A stretch of DNA of 64,000 nucleotides from CAVQMB01 sp963713445 (GTDB lineage Bacteria; Pseudomonadota; Gammaproteobacteria; Competibacterales; Competibacteraceae): assembly GCA_963713445.1 (NCBI GenBank), contig CAVQMB010000043.1:20303-84302 (forward strand), given 5' to 3'. Below are positions 34,916 through 44,561 of the stretch, piece by piece (the first letter of the stretch is position 1; the number at the start of each line of letters is the position of its first letter). Both the position numbers and the translations under genes were made by a program. The notes under the pieces were generated by a model. The model made no database searches and had not been told where the DNA came from. It saw nothing but the letters and a program-made list of their open reading frames with translations.

Positions 34916-35740
34916 ATGGCACTCAAAGATATCCTGGTTCATGTCGATAACGGTAAGGCCAATCAGGCGCGGGTTGGTGCGGCGCTGCAACTGGCCCGGC
35001 AGCATGGTGCGCACCTGACCGGTTTGTTCGTGGTCCCTGAGTTTTTTATTCCCACCTACGCTGAGGTCCAGATACCCGCCGAGGTGTTCGAGGCCCAGGA
35101 CAAAGCGGCGCAGGAGGAGGCTGGGCAGGCCGAGGCGGCTTTCCGTGATCTGGTTAAACCATCGAGCGTGGCGTTCGAATGGCATAGCATCAAAGGCTAT
35201 CCCGACCGGGAATTGATCGCCCGCAGTGCCTTTACCGACCTGGTGGTCATCAGCCAGGCCGAGCGCCGCAGCCGCTTCGGCGAGGGCAATGAACTGGAAG
35301 ACCTGGTGCTGCTAGGTGCCGCCAGACCGATTTTGTTGATCCCGTATATCGGCGCTCCGGCTGTGATCGGCAAGCGGGTGCTCGTGGCCTGGAATAATTC
35401 ACGCGAGTCAGTGCGGGCAGTGAACGACGCAATGCCGCTATTGCAACAGGCCGACAAAGTCACCGTGCTGGCCGTCAATCCGCCGGCCGGTTCAGGCGAT
35501 ATTCCGACCGCCGACATCTGCAAGCATCTGGCACGTCACGGTGTCAAGGCCGAGGCCAGCCAGACCGTTGCCAAGGACATCGAGGTGGCCGATGTGCTGT
35601 TGTCCCGGGCATCCGATGACAACATCGATCTTCTGGTGCTGGGTGCGTACGGGCATACCCGGCTATGGGAAACGGTACTCGGCGGTGTGAGTCGTGACGT
35701 GTTGGCACACATGACAGTGCCCGTGTTGATGGCGCACTGA
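34916..35740 (+). CDS. Tandem-domain universal stress protein
   Basis: The 274-residue product has two Usp domains, about 1-145 and 150-274. Each half starts with the Usp first strand (KDILVHVDNG; KRVLVAWNNSRESVRA). The second ends with the ATP-binding motif GAYGHTRLWETVLGGVSRDVL (around residues 242-262). The RBS AAGGAG is well placed. Such tandem Usps are induced by oxygen limitation or growth arrest under Anr/FixK control in other bacteria. It is probably co-transcribed with the downstream attachment-family gene. Confidence 0.9.
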   Translation: MALKDILVHVDNGKANQARVGAALQLARQHGAHLTGLFVVPEFFIPTYAEVQIPAEVFEAQDKAAQEEAGQAEAAFRDLVKPSSVAFEWHSIKGYPDRELIARSAFTDLVVISQAERRSRFGEGNELEDLVLLGAARPILLIPYIGAPAVIGKRVLVAWNNSRESVRAVNDAMPLLQQADKVTVLAVNPPAGSGDIPTADICKHLARHGVKAEASQTVAKDIEVADVLLSRASDDNIDLLVLGAYGHTRLWETVLGGVSRDVLAHMTVPVLMAH

Positions 35741-35810
35741 TCTGTTCCCGGTGGGCGGATCGCATTGAGCGATCGGCCGGCGCGTGTTCAACTCACAAGA
35801 GGTATAGGCG

Positions 35811-36248
35811 ATGGCAAAAACCTGGATTCTGGTAGGCGACAGTAGCCGGGCCAGGCTGCTACTGGCGGAGCATACCAATGCGCCACTGCAGGAACTGGAT
35901 ACATTGGAAAATCCTGCGGCGCGGCTGCGCAATCAGGACCTGAGCAGTGATGGGCCCGGTCGCAGTTTCGATAGCGCCGGCCGGGGGCGGCATGCGATGG
36001 AACAGCGCGAAAGCCCCAAGCACCACGAGGCCGCGACGTTTGCACGGCACTTGGCCGAACGACTTGAGCAGGCCCGCGGCCATGGCGAACTGGAACGCCT
36101 GGTGTTGGTGGCGCCACCACGATTCCTGGGATTGCTGCGTGATGAAATGGGCACTGATCTGAGTCGTTTGGTGATCGCCGAAATCGACAAGGATCTGACC
36201 GCGGTTGATGCCAGCGAACTGCGTACACACCTCGAAGTACTGGTGTAA
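35811..36248 (+). CDS. Host-attachment family protein (baeRF/eRF1-like)
   Basis: The 145-residue protein begins TWILVGDSSRARLLLAE, has a variable middle (SSDGPGRSFDSAGRGRHAME) and ends LVLVAPPRFLGLLRDEMG ... VIAEIDKDLT. This pattern is the host_attach family (PF10116, named for a role in attachment to host cells), related to the eRF1 domain-1-like fold. The actual function in free-living bacteria is unclear. It frequently accompanies stress genes, as here between Usp and thioredoxin. Confidence 0.82.
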   Translation: MAKTWILVGDSSRARLLLAEHTNAPLQELDTLENPAARLRNQDLSSDGPGRSFDSAGRGRHAMEQRESPKHHEAATFARHLAERLEQARGHGELERLVLVAPPRFLGLLRDEMGTDLSRLVIAEIDKDLTAVDASELRTHLEVLV

Positions 36249-36364
36249 AGTTTGTGCGTTGTGCTGACCTGCGCGGTTTCGCCGGCTCTTGAAACAGTGG
36301 CCGGCTGACCCAACTGAAATGATTACGGCACGCCCGATCGTGTGGTTACTTTCAGGTCAGGATC

Positions 36365-36811
36365 ATGAGTGAATCTGTACACGTTGTCTGTCCCCATTGC
36401 GATGCTGTCAATCGGCTTCCACGCCCCCGTCTGGGGGATGGGGGCCACTGCGGACAGTGCCGTCAACGCTTGTTCGAGGCTCAGCCGGTGACGTTGACCG
36501 CGGGTAACTTTCAGCGCCACGTCGAGCGCAGTGATCTCCCCGTGCTGGTGGACTTCTGGGCGCCGTGGTGTGGACCGTGCAAAGCTATGGCACCGGTGCT
36601 TAACCAGGCGGCGGGACAACTCGAGCCGCAGCTGCGCGTGGCCAAACTGAATACCGATGAGGCGAGTGCCATTGCCGGCCGTAACCATATCCGCAGCATT
36701 CCAACGCTGATCCTGTTTCGCAATGGTCAGGAGGTGGCACGCCAGAGCGGGGCTGTCGACCTGAGTCAGCTGTTGAACTGGTTGCGACCGCATCTCGCGG
36801 CTGCTGCTTGA
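36365..36811 (+). CDS. trxC: Thioredoxin 2
   Basis: The 148-residue product has an N-terminal zinc ribbon with Cys9, Cys12, Cys29 and Cys32 (CPHC, CGQC) and a thioredoxin domain with active site WCGPC at 68-72 plus cis-Pro IRSIPTLILF. This zinc-containing layout defines TrxC, a cytoplasmic disulfide reductase linked to oxidative stress. It lies between the attachment-family gene and hsp20 with its own 116-bp leader. Confidence 0.94.
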   Translation: MSESVHVVCPHCDAVNRLPRPRLGDGGHCGQCRQRLFEAQPVTLTAGNFQRHVERSDLPVLVDFWAPWCGPCKAMAPVLNQAAGQLEPQLRVAKLNTDEASAIAGRNHIRSIPTLILFRNGQEVARQSGAVDLSQLLNWLRPHLAAAA

Positions 36812-36926
36812 CCGGATCGGTAGGACAGCGAGCGCTATAGTGAGTGGCGCCATTGTTGAAGGGTTCTAAGCGCGTTGTTGGGGGAAGTTCTAGCGATCGG
36901 TGCCGGCACGGCTGAGACGCGGACGA

Positions 36927-36940
36927 TTGACCTGGGTCAA
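36927..36940 (+). promoter_or_regulatory. FNR/FixK-type box TTGACCTGGGTCAA before hsp20
   Basis: This is a perfect palindrome of the TTGAC-N4-GTCAA variant, centred about 68 bp upstream of the Hsp20 start codon. The -10 candidate at the class II spacing (36963-36968) is weak. Confidence 0.65.
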
Positions 36941-37001
36941 AGACGTGTGGACCGGGCACCGGCAAACTAACCATATTGGCATGTGAACAAGGAGCTCAAT
37001 C

Positions 37002-37496
37002 ATGGCAAACAAGACTGAAGCTAAGAACGTATCCCGCAAACCAGCCAATCCGATCGTCAATCTCCGCGACGAAATCGATCAGGTGTTCAGTAACTTCATG
37101 CAGGGCTGGCCGCGTATGGACTGGATGGCTGATTTCGAACCTTTTCGACTGGCTGGCTCTGCGTTGGCGCCCAGCGTGGACGTCAGTGAGGCCGATGGAT
37201 CGTATGAGATCAGGGCCGAATTGCCCGGCGTCGACAGTAAGGATATCGAGCTGACCCTGAAGGACAATGTCCTAAGCCTCAAGGCTGAAAAAAAGAGCGA
37301 ACGGGATGAGCAAGCCAAGGATTACCATCTGAGCGAGCGCCGCTATGGCATGTTCCAGCGCGCGTTTCAGCTCCCTGACAACGCCGATGCCGATGCCATC
37401 AGCACAACGTTCTCTCAGGGCGTTCTGACCATCACGCTGCCGAAGACGGAGAAGGTATCACCCAGCACACGCCGTATTGAAGTTAAGGCCGGCTAA
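37002..37496 (+). CDS. Hsp20/alpha-crystallin small heat-shock protein
   Basis: The 164-residue product has an alpha-crystallin domain from about 55 to 155: PSVDVSEADGSYEIRAELPG, DIELTLKDNVLSLKAEK, ERRYGMFQRAFQLP, then FSQGVLTITLPK. It acts as an ATP-independent holdase for unfolding proteins in the cytoplasm. A purine-rich RBS (AAGGAG) precedes the start. An FNR-type box upstream suggests induction under low oxygen rather than only heat. Confidence 0.93.
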   Translation: MANKTEAKNVSRKPANPIVNLRDEIDQVFSNFMQGWPRMDWMADFEPFRLAGSALAPSVDVSEADGSYEIRAELPGVDSKDIELTLKDNVLSLKAEKKSERDEQAKDYHLSERRYGMFQRAFQLPDNADADAISTTFSQGVLTITLPKTEKVSPSTRRIEVKAG

Positions 37497-37523
37497 GCCA
37501 GCGCTGTGCTGCATTGCGTTATG

Positions 37524-37555
37524 GAACGGGGCGGCTCATCACAGTCACCCCGTTC
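37524..37555. terminator. Stem-loop between convergent hsp20 and dksA-like genes
   Basis: GAACGGGG (37524-37531) pairs perfectly with CCCCGTTC (37548-37555) across a 16-nt loop. It lies between two convergent stops and could end transcription from both sides, although neither side has a T run. Confidence 0.4.
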
Positions 37556-37567
37556 GCATAAGGGCTA

Positions 37568-37966
37568 TTACAGTGTGGGCTGACCAGGGTGAGCATGGGT
37601 TTGCTCGTGGCGGGTCTGGCAGCCGATGCAGCGCAACGCGGCGGGGTTCGCCTTGAGTCGTTGATAGCCGATCGGTTTGTCATCGTCGATGCACAAGCCG
37701 TAAGCGCCATCGCTCAAGCGGGCGAGCGCCATTTCGATCTCACGCAATTGCTGAATATGGCGGTCGAGTAGGCCCAGATTGAGTTCCGCGAGCTCGTCGG
37801 CCACCGATTGGTCGCCCTCGTCGTGACCGCCTTCAGTCATGTAGAGATACTGGTCGTTGCCGGACTCACGCAGTGCCTGCCCCACATCGTGCTTCAGGGT
37901 CGCATACTGCTGCTTGAGCAGCGCTTCCAGTTCGCTGAGCTCACGCTCACTCAGATTCTCGCTCAT
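37568..37966 (-). CDS. DksA/TraR-family protein with incomplete zinc finger
   Basis: The 132-residue product has a long N-terminal helix hairpin (about 8-85, coiled-coil region) and a C-terminal zinc-finger segment GAYGLCIDDDKPIGYQRL ... ALRCIGCQTRH. In the family the finger is C-x2-C plus C-x2-C. Here Cys92, Cys113 and Cys116 remain, but the second position is Asp95. DksA-like proteins insert into the RNA polymerase secondary channel and alter stress and stringent transcription. The partial finger suggests altered or absent zinc binding. Confidence 0.85.
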   Translation of the reverse strand: MSENLSERELSELEALLKQQYATLKHDVGQALRESGNDQYLYMTEGGHDEGDQSVADELAELNLGLLDRHIQQLREIEMALARLSDGAYGLCIDDDKPIGYQRLKANPAALRCIGCQTRHEQTHAHPGQPTL

Positions 37967-38003
37967 CGAGTACTCCTTAAATTGGTAATGTTTTGTGGTG
38001 AAT

Positions 38004-39287
38004 TCAGGGCGATGGCAAACTCGCGAAAAACGTGATCGTCGAATCTGGCCACAGCACCACCAGCATTACACCGGCAACAATCCCTATACTGCTCAGCAAA
38101 GCAACGCGACGCAACAGCGGCAGTGTTCCCAGCAAGCCTACTATACCCAGTTTGAAACCGAGGTTAGCCAACACGGCGACCAGGATTAGGCGCCATCCCG
38201 TACCGGGTCCGAGCTGGCCGGTACTGACCAGCCGGGCGGTGGACAAGGTAATAGCATCGACATCGGTGAGGCCCGATACCATGGCCAGCGGATACAGAGC
38301 TTGGTCGCCGAACCCGTGCTCCAGGGCCGCTGCCGCCAGCAATACCAGCGCATACAAGCCACCGAACACTAGTGCCGGGCGAAGTTCCGCCGGATTGCTG
38401 AGTTGCGGTGTTGCACCCGCGTCGCTGGGCGTCCACAACAGGGCGATTGCCGCGACCGCAAGGTTGATCAGCAGCAACACGATTAGTGGCGGCGCCATTA
38501 CTTGCCAATAGCGGCTGGCCACGACCCCAACCTCTGTCAGCACCCGTGCATAAACCACGGTGGACGCCAGCACGATCACCAATGCTGACGCTGACGGTCG
38601 CAGTACACCGCTGCGGGTCTGACGGCTGTAGCTAAAGGTCGTCGCCGTGCTCGAGACGAGGCCGCCGAGCAGTCCGCCGAGCAGGGTGCCGGCGCGCGTG
38701 TTCAGGACCTGGTAGCCGACATATCCGGCCAGATTCAGGCCGACGATCAGTACTACCATCAGCCAGATCTGAAACGGATTGAGTACCTGGAATGGACCGT
38801 AGCTGCGGTCGGGTAACAAGGGCAGCACGATCAGGGCGATCACCACGAAGCGGACGATCGCAGCGAGGTCGGATTCACCCAGTTGCTGGACGAAATGGTG
38901 TAGCGGCTGCTTGGCATACAACAGAACCAGCAGCGTGCCGGTCACCGCGAGTGCCACAGCCGGTGCGCCATCCGCCAGCCACGCCCCTACCGCGTACATC
39001 ACCAGCACTGCGGCTTCGGTGGTGATCCCCGGGCTTGCCCGTTCCAGCAAAGGCGGCCGCCGCAAATCCTCGACGGCGAGCAAGGCCACCACGGCCAGCA
39101 GCCCTCCAGGTACCAGCAGGCCGCCGTAGCGGTTGGCCAGCAGCCCACATAAGGTGCCGAACACCGTTACCAAGGGGAGCGTGCGGATGCCAGCCAGTGA
39201 TTTTTCTACCCGTTGACGCTGCAACCCCACCAACAGGCCCAGGCCCACCGCTGTCGCCAGCGACTTCAGTACGCCGAGATCGACCAC
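38004..39287 (-). CDS. MgtC/SapB-DUF4010 family membrane protein
   Basis: The 427-residue polytopic protein has about 11-12 helices. The first third resembles MgtC (VGLGLLVGLQRQR, AGIRTLPLVTVFG, GITTEAAVLVMYAVGAWLA), and the rest is DUF4010 (GLVSSTATTFSYSRQTR, SGLTDVDAITLSTARL). MgtC proteins influence Mg2+ homeostasis and F-ATPase, but the function of this longer subgroup is not established. It lies 49 nt downstream of the universal stress gene on the same strand, probably in its operon under the FNR box at 39928. Confidence 0.85.
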   Translation of the reverse strand: MVDLGVLKSLATAVGLGLLVGLQRQRVEKSLAGIRTLPLVTVFGTLCGLLANRYGGLLVPGGLLAVVALLAVEDLRRPPLLERASPGITTEAAVLVMYAVGAWLADGAPAVALAVTGTLLVLLYAKQPLHHFVQQLGESDLAAIVRFVVIALIVLPLLPDRSYGPFQVLNPFQIWLMVVLIVGLNLAGYVGYQVLNTRAGTLLGGLLGGLVSSTATTFSYSRQTRSGVLRPSASALVIVLASTVVYARVLTEVGVVASRYWQVMAPPLIVLLLINLAVAAIALLWTPSDAGATPQLSNPAELRPALVFGGLYALVLLAAAALEHGFGDQALYPLAMVSGLTDVDAITLSTARLVSTGQLGPGTGWRLILVAVLANLGFKLGIVGLLGTLPLLRRVALLSSIGIVAGVMLVVLWPDSTITFFASLPSP

Positions 39288-39336
39288 CGGCCGATTTCTG
39301 CGATGCGCGGGACAGCGGTCGCGGGCTGCTAGCGGC

Positions 39337-39864
39337 CTATTTGACGGTCACGCACGTGCATTTGGCCAGTTGGCTCACTTTGTGTGAGACGCTGCCCATC
39401 ATCAAGCCCTTGAGGTCGCTCAGCCCGCGGCTACCCAATACGATCAGATCGGCCTTCTCGTCGGCGGCGCACGCGAGTATGCGCTCCACGGGTTCGCCTT
39501 CCTCCAGACGGGTGACGACCTTACCGCCGCTGTGCACCGCGTCCTTGGCCTCGGTCAGCACATGCTGGCCGAGCGCCATCAGCACCTTGTTAGTCAGTTC
39601 GGCGTTGTCGCGCAGGCTGGCAATCCGTGTGGACCAATCGCCCGGGGTTGCGAATGCCAGATCATTGAGAACGGCCTTGTTACCGGTATCGACAAGGTGC
39701 TCGACCTCTGCCATGTGGCGCGCATCGGGCGTAAGCTGCTTGGGATTGACCACATGCACCAGGACCAGCTTGGCGCCATATTTTTCGGCCAGGTCACCAG
39801 CCAATGCCACAGCCTTACGAGCATGCTCGGAGTTGTCGGTTGCCGCGAGTATGGTCTTGAACAT
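39337..39864 (-). CDS. Universal stress protein, single domain
   Basis: The start at 39864 follows AGGAGG, giving 175 residues. The Usp fold starts FKTILAATDNSEHARKAV and ends with the nucleotide motif LIVLGSRGLSDLKGLMMGSVSHKV. It is a cytoplasmic ATP-binding stress protein. An FNR/FixK-type box sits about 64 bp upstream. Confidence 0.92.
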   Translation of the reverse strand: MFKTILAATDNSEHARKAVALAGDLAEKYGAKLVLVHVVNPKQLTPDARHMAEVEHLVDTGNKAVLNDLAFATPGDWSTRIASLRDNAELTNKVLMALGQHVLTEAKDAVHSGGKVVTRLEEGEPVERILACAADEKADLIVLGSRGLSDLKGLMMGSVSHKVSQLAKCTCVTVK

Positions 39865-39927
39865 GAGAGCCTCCTGCGAAACGATTATCAACCAATGTAT
39901 TGGAGCATGGATTGCCGATCATACACC

Positions 39928-39941
39928 TTGACTTCGATCAA
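39928..39941 (-). promoter_or_regulatory. FNR/FixK-type box TTGACTTCGATCAA before usp
   Basis: TTGAC-N4-ATCAA is centred about 70 bp upstream of the minus-strand Usp start. The rest of the spacer to the htpX stop at 40133 (about 190 bp) shows no gene. Confidence 0.65.
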
Positions 39942-40132
39942 CAAATCAAGCCTGCGGCTCCTCGGCAAGGCCCCGGAAATTGGCTCGGTAACGGGCTTGG
40001 ACACCTTGGCTTTGGACATGGTTACCCATAGCGCTGACAGGGAGCATCCGCCTACCGTGGACTTGCTGCAAGCCGTGCACACACGGGATCCAGACACACG
40101 GCGCCGCACGCGTACACGTCCATCGGGAGCAC

Positions 40133-41014
40133 TCAGGTGGTCAGCTGCCGCAGAGCGGCGATGCGCTGTTCCAGTGGTGGATGGGAGCTGAACAGCCGGG
40201 CCAGACGGCTCCCGCGGCCGTTAATGCCGAAAGCGGTCATCTGCTCGGGCAGATGGGAAGGCTCCATGTTCTGGCGCAGCCGTTCCAGTGCGGCGATCAT
40301 CTTGTCGCGCCCGGCCAGCCTGGCGCCGCCAGCGTCGGCGCGGAATTCGCGTTGGCGGCTGAACCACATGACGATGATACTGGCCAGGACGCCAAACACG
40401 ATCTCCAGAACCACGACAATGGCAAAGTAAGCCAAACCGTAGCCACCCTCGTTGTCGCGGTTGCCACGTAGCGCGGAATCGATCACCCCGCCCAGTATGC
40501 GCGAAAGGAAAATCACGAACGTGTTGAGCACGCCCTGGATCAGACTCAGAGTGATCATGTCGCCGTTGGCCACATGACTGACTTCGTGGCCGAGTACGGC
40601 TTCCGCTTCGTCGGCAGACATGTCGTCCAGCAGCCCGCTGCTGACCGCTACGAGCGCGCTGTTGCGATTCATGCCGGTGGCGAAAGCGTTGATGTCAGGC
40701 GAATCGTAGATCGCCACCTCCGGCATGCCGATGCCGGCCTGCCCCGCCAATCGCCGTACCGTGCTCACGAGCCACTGCTCGTTGGCCGAGTGCGGTTGCT
40801 CGATAATCTGGGCACCGGTTGACATGCGGGCGATCGTCTTCGACATGGCGAGCGATATGAACGAGCCGCCCATGCCGAAGATAAACGCCAGAATCAGCAG
40901 GCCCGTGTTGCTGCGTGGTGGCACGCCCAGCGCCGCCAGCACAACGTTGAGCACAATACCCAGCACGATTACCACGGCCAGGTTGGTCAGCAGGAACAGC
41001 ACGATGCGTTTCAT
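40133..41014 (-). CDS. htpX: Protease HtpX
   Basis: The start at 41014 has GGAGAGGAC upstream, giving 293 residues. Two N-terminal helices (about 3-28 and 37-57), then zinc motif HEVSH at 143-147, two further helices and FSRQREFRADAGGA with the third ligand Glu; the end HPPLEQRIAAL is standard. It is an inner-membrane metalloprotease that cooperates with FtsH in membrane protein quality control. FtsH is encoded nearby on the same strand. Confidence 0.96.
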   Translation of the reverse strand: MKRIVLFLLTNLAVVIVLGIVLNVVLAALGVPPRSNTGLLILAFIFGMGGSFISLAMSKTIARMSTGAQIIEQPHSANEQWLVSTVRRLAGQAGIGMPEVAIYDSPDINAFATGMNRNSALVAVSSGLLDDMSADEAEAVLGHEVSHVANGDMITLSLIQGVLNTFVIFLSRILGGVIDSALRGNRDNEGGYGLAYFAIVVVLEIVFGVLASIIVMWFSRQREFRADAGGARLAGRDKMIAALERLRQNMEPSHLPEQMTAFGINGRGSRLARLFSSHPPLEQRIAALRQLTT

Positions 41015-41492
41015 AAAGTCCTCTCCAAAGCTGGACTTGCAAAGACGACAATCCTGACTAACAGGTGACACACTTGCAGTTGCACACCGCAGCTGAGCAG
41101 CCGCCTCCGGCAACTAGCGCCAGCTCGGGACACCTTGCCGGGACCCGCGAGCAGCAACAGCAGGCTCAGGAGCAACGGTTATATGGGGCCTTCCGGTTTC
41201 GCTTCAAGCACCATCAGTGATCACCTGATCCGCAGCAGAGACCGATGCCGGCCAGGAAGGTTCCAGCACTCATGCGGCGCCCTCTCGGGCCGGGCCTATG
41301 CGATTTGGCTAATCTTTGGCTGCCCCGCCGGTCGCTCACAGTTGATTTAGATCAACACGCGGCGGAGCTGGTGTAGCCATAATCGCGGCTGTGAATGGGT
41401 TGAGACCCAGATGCACCGGCGGTCATCCGATTCATGATCCCGCTGGTGGCGAAGCCTGCTTGAATCTACCGGTAATGGCGTGAGGATGCGGT
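41015..41492. promoter_or_regulatory. 478-bp divergent region between htpX and a 90-residue gene
   Basis: No gene is seen. The right part contains the FNR box at 41342-41355 and a -10-like CATAAT at 41378-41383, driving the plus-strand gene. The 320 bp nearest htpX show no conserved element that I recognise. Confidence 0.4.
41342..41355 (+). promoter_or_regulatory. Perfect FNR/FixK-type box TTGATTTAGATCAA
   Basis: This is identical to the box at 34414-34427. CATAAT (5 of 6 to the -10 consensus) begins 29.5 bp after its centre, so a transcript start near 41390 would place the activator at -41.5, the class II FNR position. Confidence 0.78.
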
Positions 41493-41765
41493 ATGTTGAC
41501 CTATCAGGAATGCCTGGAGCTTTCGGAACTCTCGGCCGATGAAATCGATGCCATCGTCGAGCATGAGCACGTGCCGGAAATCGTCGCTGCAGAACTGGGC
41601 AATTATCTGGTCCACTGCAAGGACGGACTGCCTCGGTTAAGAGCTATCATCCTGGACGATCTCGCTGAAGCCGAGCGTTCCGGGGACCGCCAGCGTGCGC
41701 TACACCTGCGTCTGGTGTTGCGCCACTTTGTCGCCTCACATCCGGAAAATCCGACTAATCAGTAG
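41493..41765 (+). CDS. Conserved 90-residue acidic protein, function unknown
   Basis: This small, soluble, largely helical protein has a high content of Glu/Asp in the first half (LTYQECLELSELSADEID, VEHEHVPEIVAAELG) and Arg/His-rich helices at the end (RQRALHLRLVLRHFV). There is no signal peptide, Cys motif or known domain. Normal codon use and a strong FNR-type promoter 140 bp upstream support it being a real gene of the low-oxygen set. Product function cannot be assigned. Confidence 0.75.
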   Translation: MLTYQECLELSELSADEIDAIVEHEHVPEIVAAELGNYLVHCKDGLPRLRAIILDDLAEAERSGDRQRALHLRLVLRHFVASHPENPTNQ

Positions 41766-41811
41766 CGTGCCTGCTTGCAGGGGGTGGTTTGAGAGGCGTG
41801 CAAATTAAGGG

Positions 41812-41840
41812 TTGGTATTATTTTTCGAATAATATAGAAT
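41812..41840 (+). promoter_or_regulatory. Sigma70-type promoter candidate for a small RNA
   Basis: TTGGTA (41812-41817), 17 bp, TAGAAT (41835-41840, 5 of 6). The surrounding 30 bp are strikingly AT-rich. The start would fall near 41847. Confidence 0.5.
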
Positions 41841-41846
41841 TGAGGT

Positions 41847-41931
41847 GTCAGGCAATACGATGTTGCCCTCTGGCTTGGGCCATCAGAGAGGGTGCATCAT
41901 TGGGGCGGCAGGCAGCCGCCCTTTATTTTTT
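41847..41931 (+). ncRNA. Candidate small RNA (about 85 nt) ending in an intrinsic terminator
   Basis: Between the 90-residue gene and ftsH lies a promoter-like element, a long imperfect stem (GATG at 41859-41862 with CATC at 41895-41898; CCCTCT with AGAGGG inside), then a perfect 7-bp GC terminator hairpin with T run. No ORF fits the segment. The arrangement is typical of a trans-acting sRNA. No known family (such as 6S, Rsm or PrrF) is recognised. Confidence 0.5.
41903..41931 (+). terminator. Rho-independent terminator
   Basis: GGGCGGC (41903-41909), loop AGGCA, GCCGCCC (41915-41921), followed by TTTATTTTTT. It functions on the plus strand; the minus strand lacks a T run after the stem. Confidence 0.85.
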
Positions 41932-41943
41932 GGGATCATTCAA

Positions 41944-43803
<1,860 letters not shown>

Positions 43804-43986
43804 GAACTAGTTCCGCTCTGCTAAACCACGTTTATATGGTGGCTTAAGTTGATTGTGCAAGCCAGATTACCGATCGGACACATTTGAAATTTTGTCGTTT
43901 AGCCAAAGGTCAAAGGTAGCAAAGTCAGTCAACGCGTAGACGCAGATTAGCAATTTTCTGGCACGGAATAGAGGAGTACTCGAGTG

Positions 43987-44415
43987 ATGCGAACTCTGAT
44001 CAAACCGGGAATCATGGGCCTGTTTGTGCTGATGCTGTCGACTCTGGCGTTAACACCCGCATATGCTCAGGGTGGACTCGCCGTGCAGCACGCGCGCGGG
44101 GTGAGCTACGTCAGCGGTGGCGTCGGACAGGGCGAGCGCGATGCGCTGCAGGAAATGCAGGGCCGGTTCAACGTCAAGCTGGTGTTTGCATTGACGGCTG
44201 GTAACTACCTGGCCGATGTCCACGTCCGCATTCTCAACCACCGTGGCGATGAGGTACTGAAGACAGTCGCGAACGGACCCATACTTCTGGCCAAGCTGCC
44301 GCCGGGGCGCTATACCGTAGAGGCGACCAGCTACAACGATCAGAAGATCAAGCGCATCCGCGTGGGAGGTCGTATGACACGTGCGCACTTCTACTGGCAC
44401 CATAGCACCTTATAG
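43987..44415 (+). CDS. Exported carboxypeptidase-regulatory-like beta-sandwich protein
   Basis: The product has a signal peptide (hydrophobic 10-25, cleavage near AYAQ) and a domain with LTAGNYLADVHVRILNHRGDEVLKTVANGP and LPPGRYTVEATSYNDQKIKRIRVGG, a prealbumin/carboxypeptidase-regulatory-like sandwich. GAGGAG precedes either GTG 43984 (7 nt) or ATG 43987 (10 nt). It is periplasmic with unknown role. Two stem-loops follow it. Confidence 0.75.
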   Translation: MRTLIKPGIMGLFVLMLSTLALTPAYAQGGLAVQHARGVSYVSGGVGQGERDALQEMQGRFNVKLVFALTAGNYLADVHVRILNHRGDEVLKTVANGPILLAKLPPGRYTVEATSYNDQKIKRIRVGGRMTRAHFYWHHSTL

Positions 44416-44424
44416 CGCCAGCCG

Positions 44425-44449
44425 GACCGAATACTCCCTTGGTTCGGTC
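44425..44449 (+). other. Stem-loop GACCGAA/TTCGGTC
   Basis: A perfect 7-bp stem (44425-44431 with 44443-44449) just after the exported-protein stop and before the terminator. It may stabilise the mRNA 3' end. Confidence 0.5.
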
Positions 44450-44455
44450 GCGTTG

Positions 44456-44488
44456 CCCCGCTGTGCCCTTGGCTCAGCGGGGTTTTTT
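44456..44488 (+). terminator. Rho-independent terminator
   Basis: CCCCGCTG (44456-44463) pairs with CAGCGGGG (44475-44482), followed by six T. It ends the exported-protein transcript immediately before the FNR box of the PHA synthase gene. Confidence 0.88.
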
Positions 44489-44489
44489 G

Positions 44490-44503
44490 TTGACCGCGAT
44501 CAA
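44490..44503 (+). promoter_or_regulatory. FNR/FixK-type box TTGACCGCGATCAA before PHA synthase
   Basis: TTGAC-N4-ATCAA directly after the terminator T run. A weak -10-like TAGTCT starts 29.5 bp after the box centre, as in the other boxes. The start codon is at 44562. Confidence 0.65.
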
Positions 44504-44561
44504 AGTACCCGATCGATACGGAGAATAGTCTACCGCCGTGTCCACTGCCCGGAAGTGATTG

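Noticed and set aside
41903..41931. Terminator of ftsH
   Set aside because: On the minus strand the stem is not followed by T residues; the T run lies on the plus-strand side.
43840..43986. Sigma54 promoter (TGGCAC) before the exported-protein gene
   Set aside because: The TGGCAC at about 43960 lacks a TTGCA at the required spacing.
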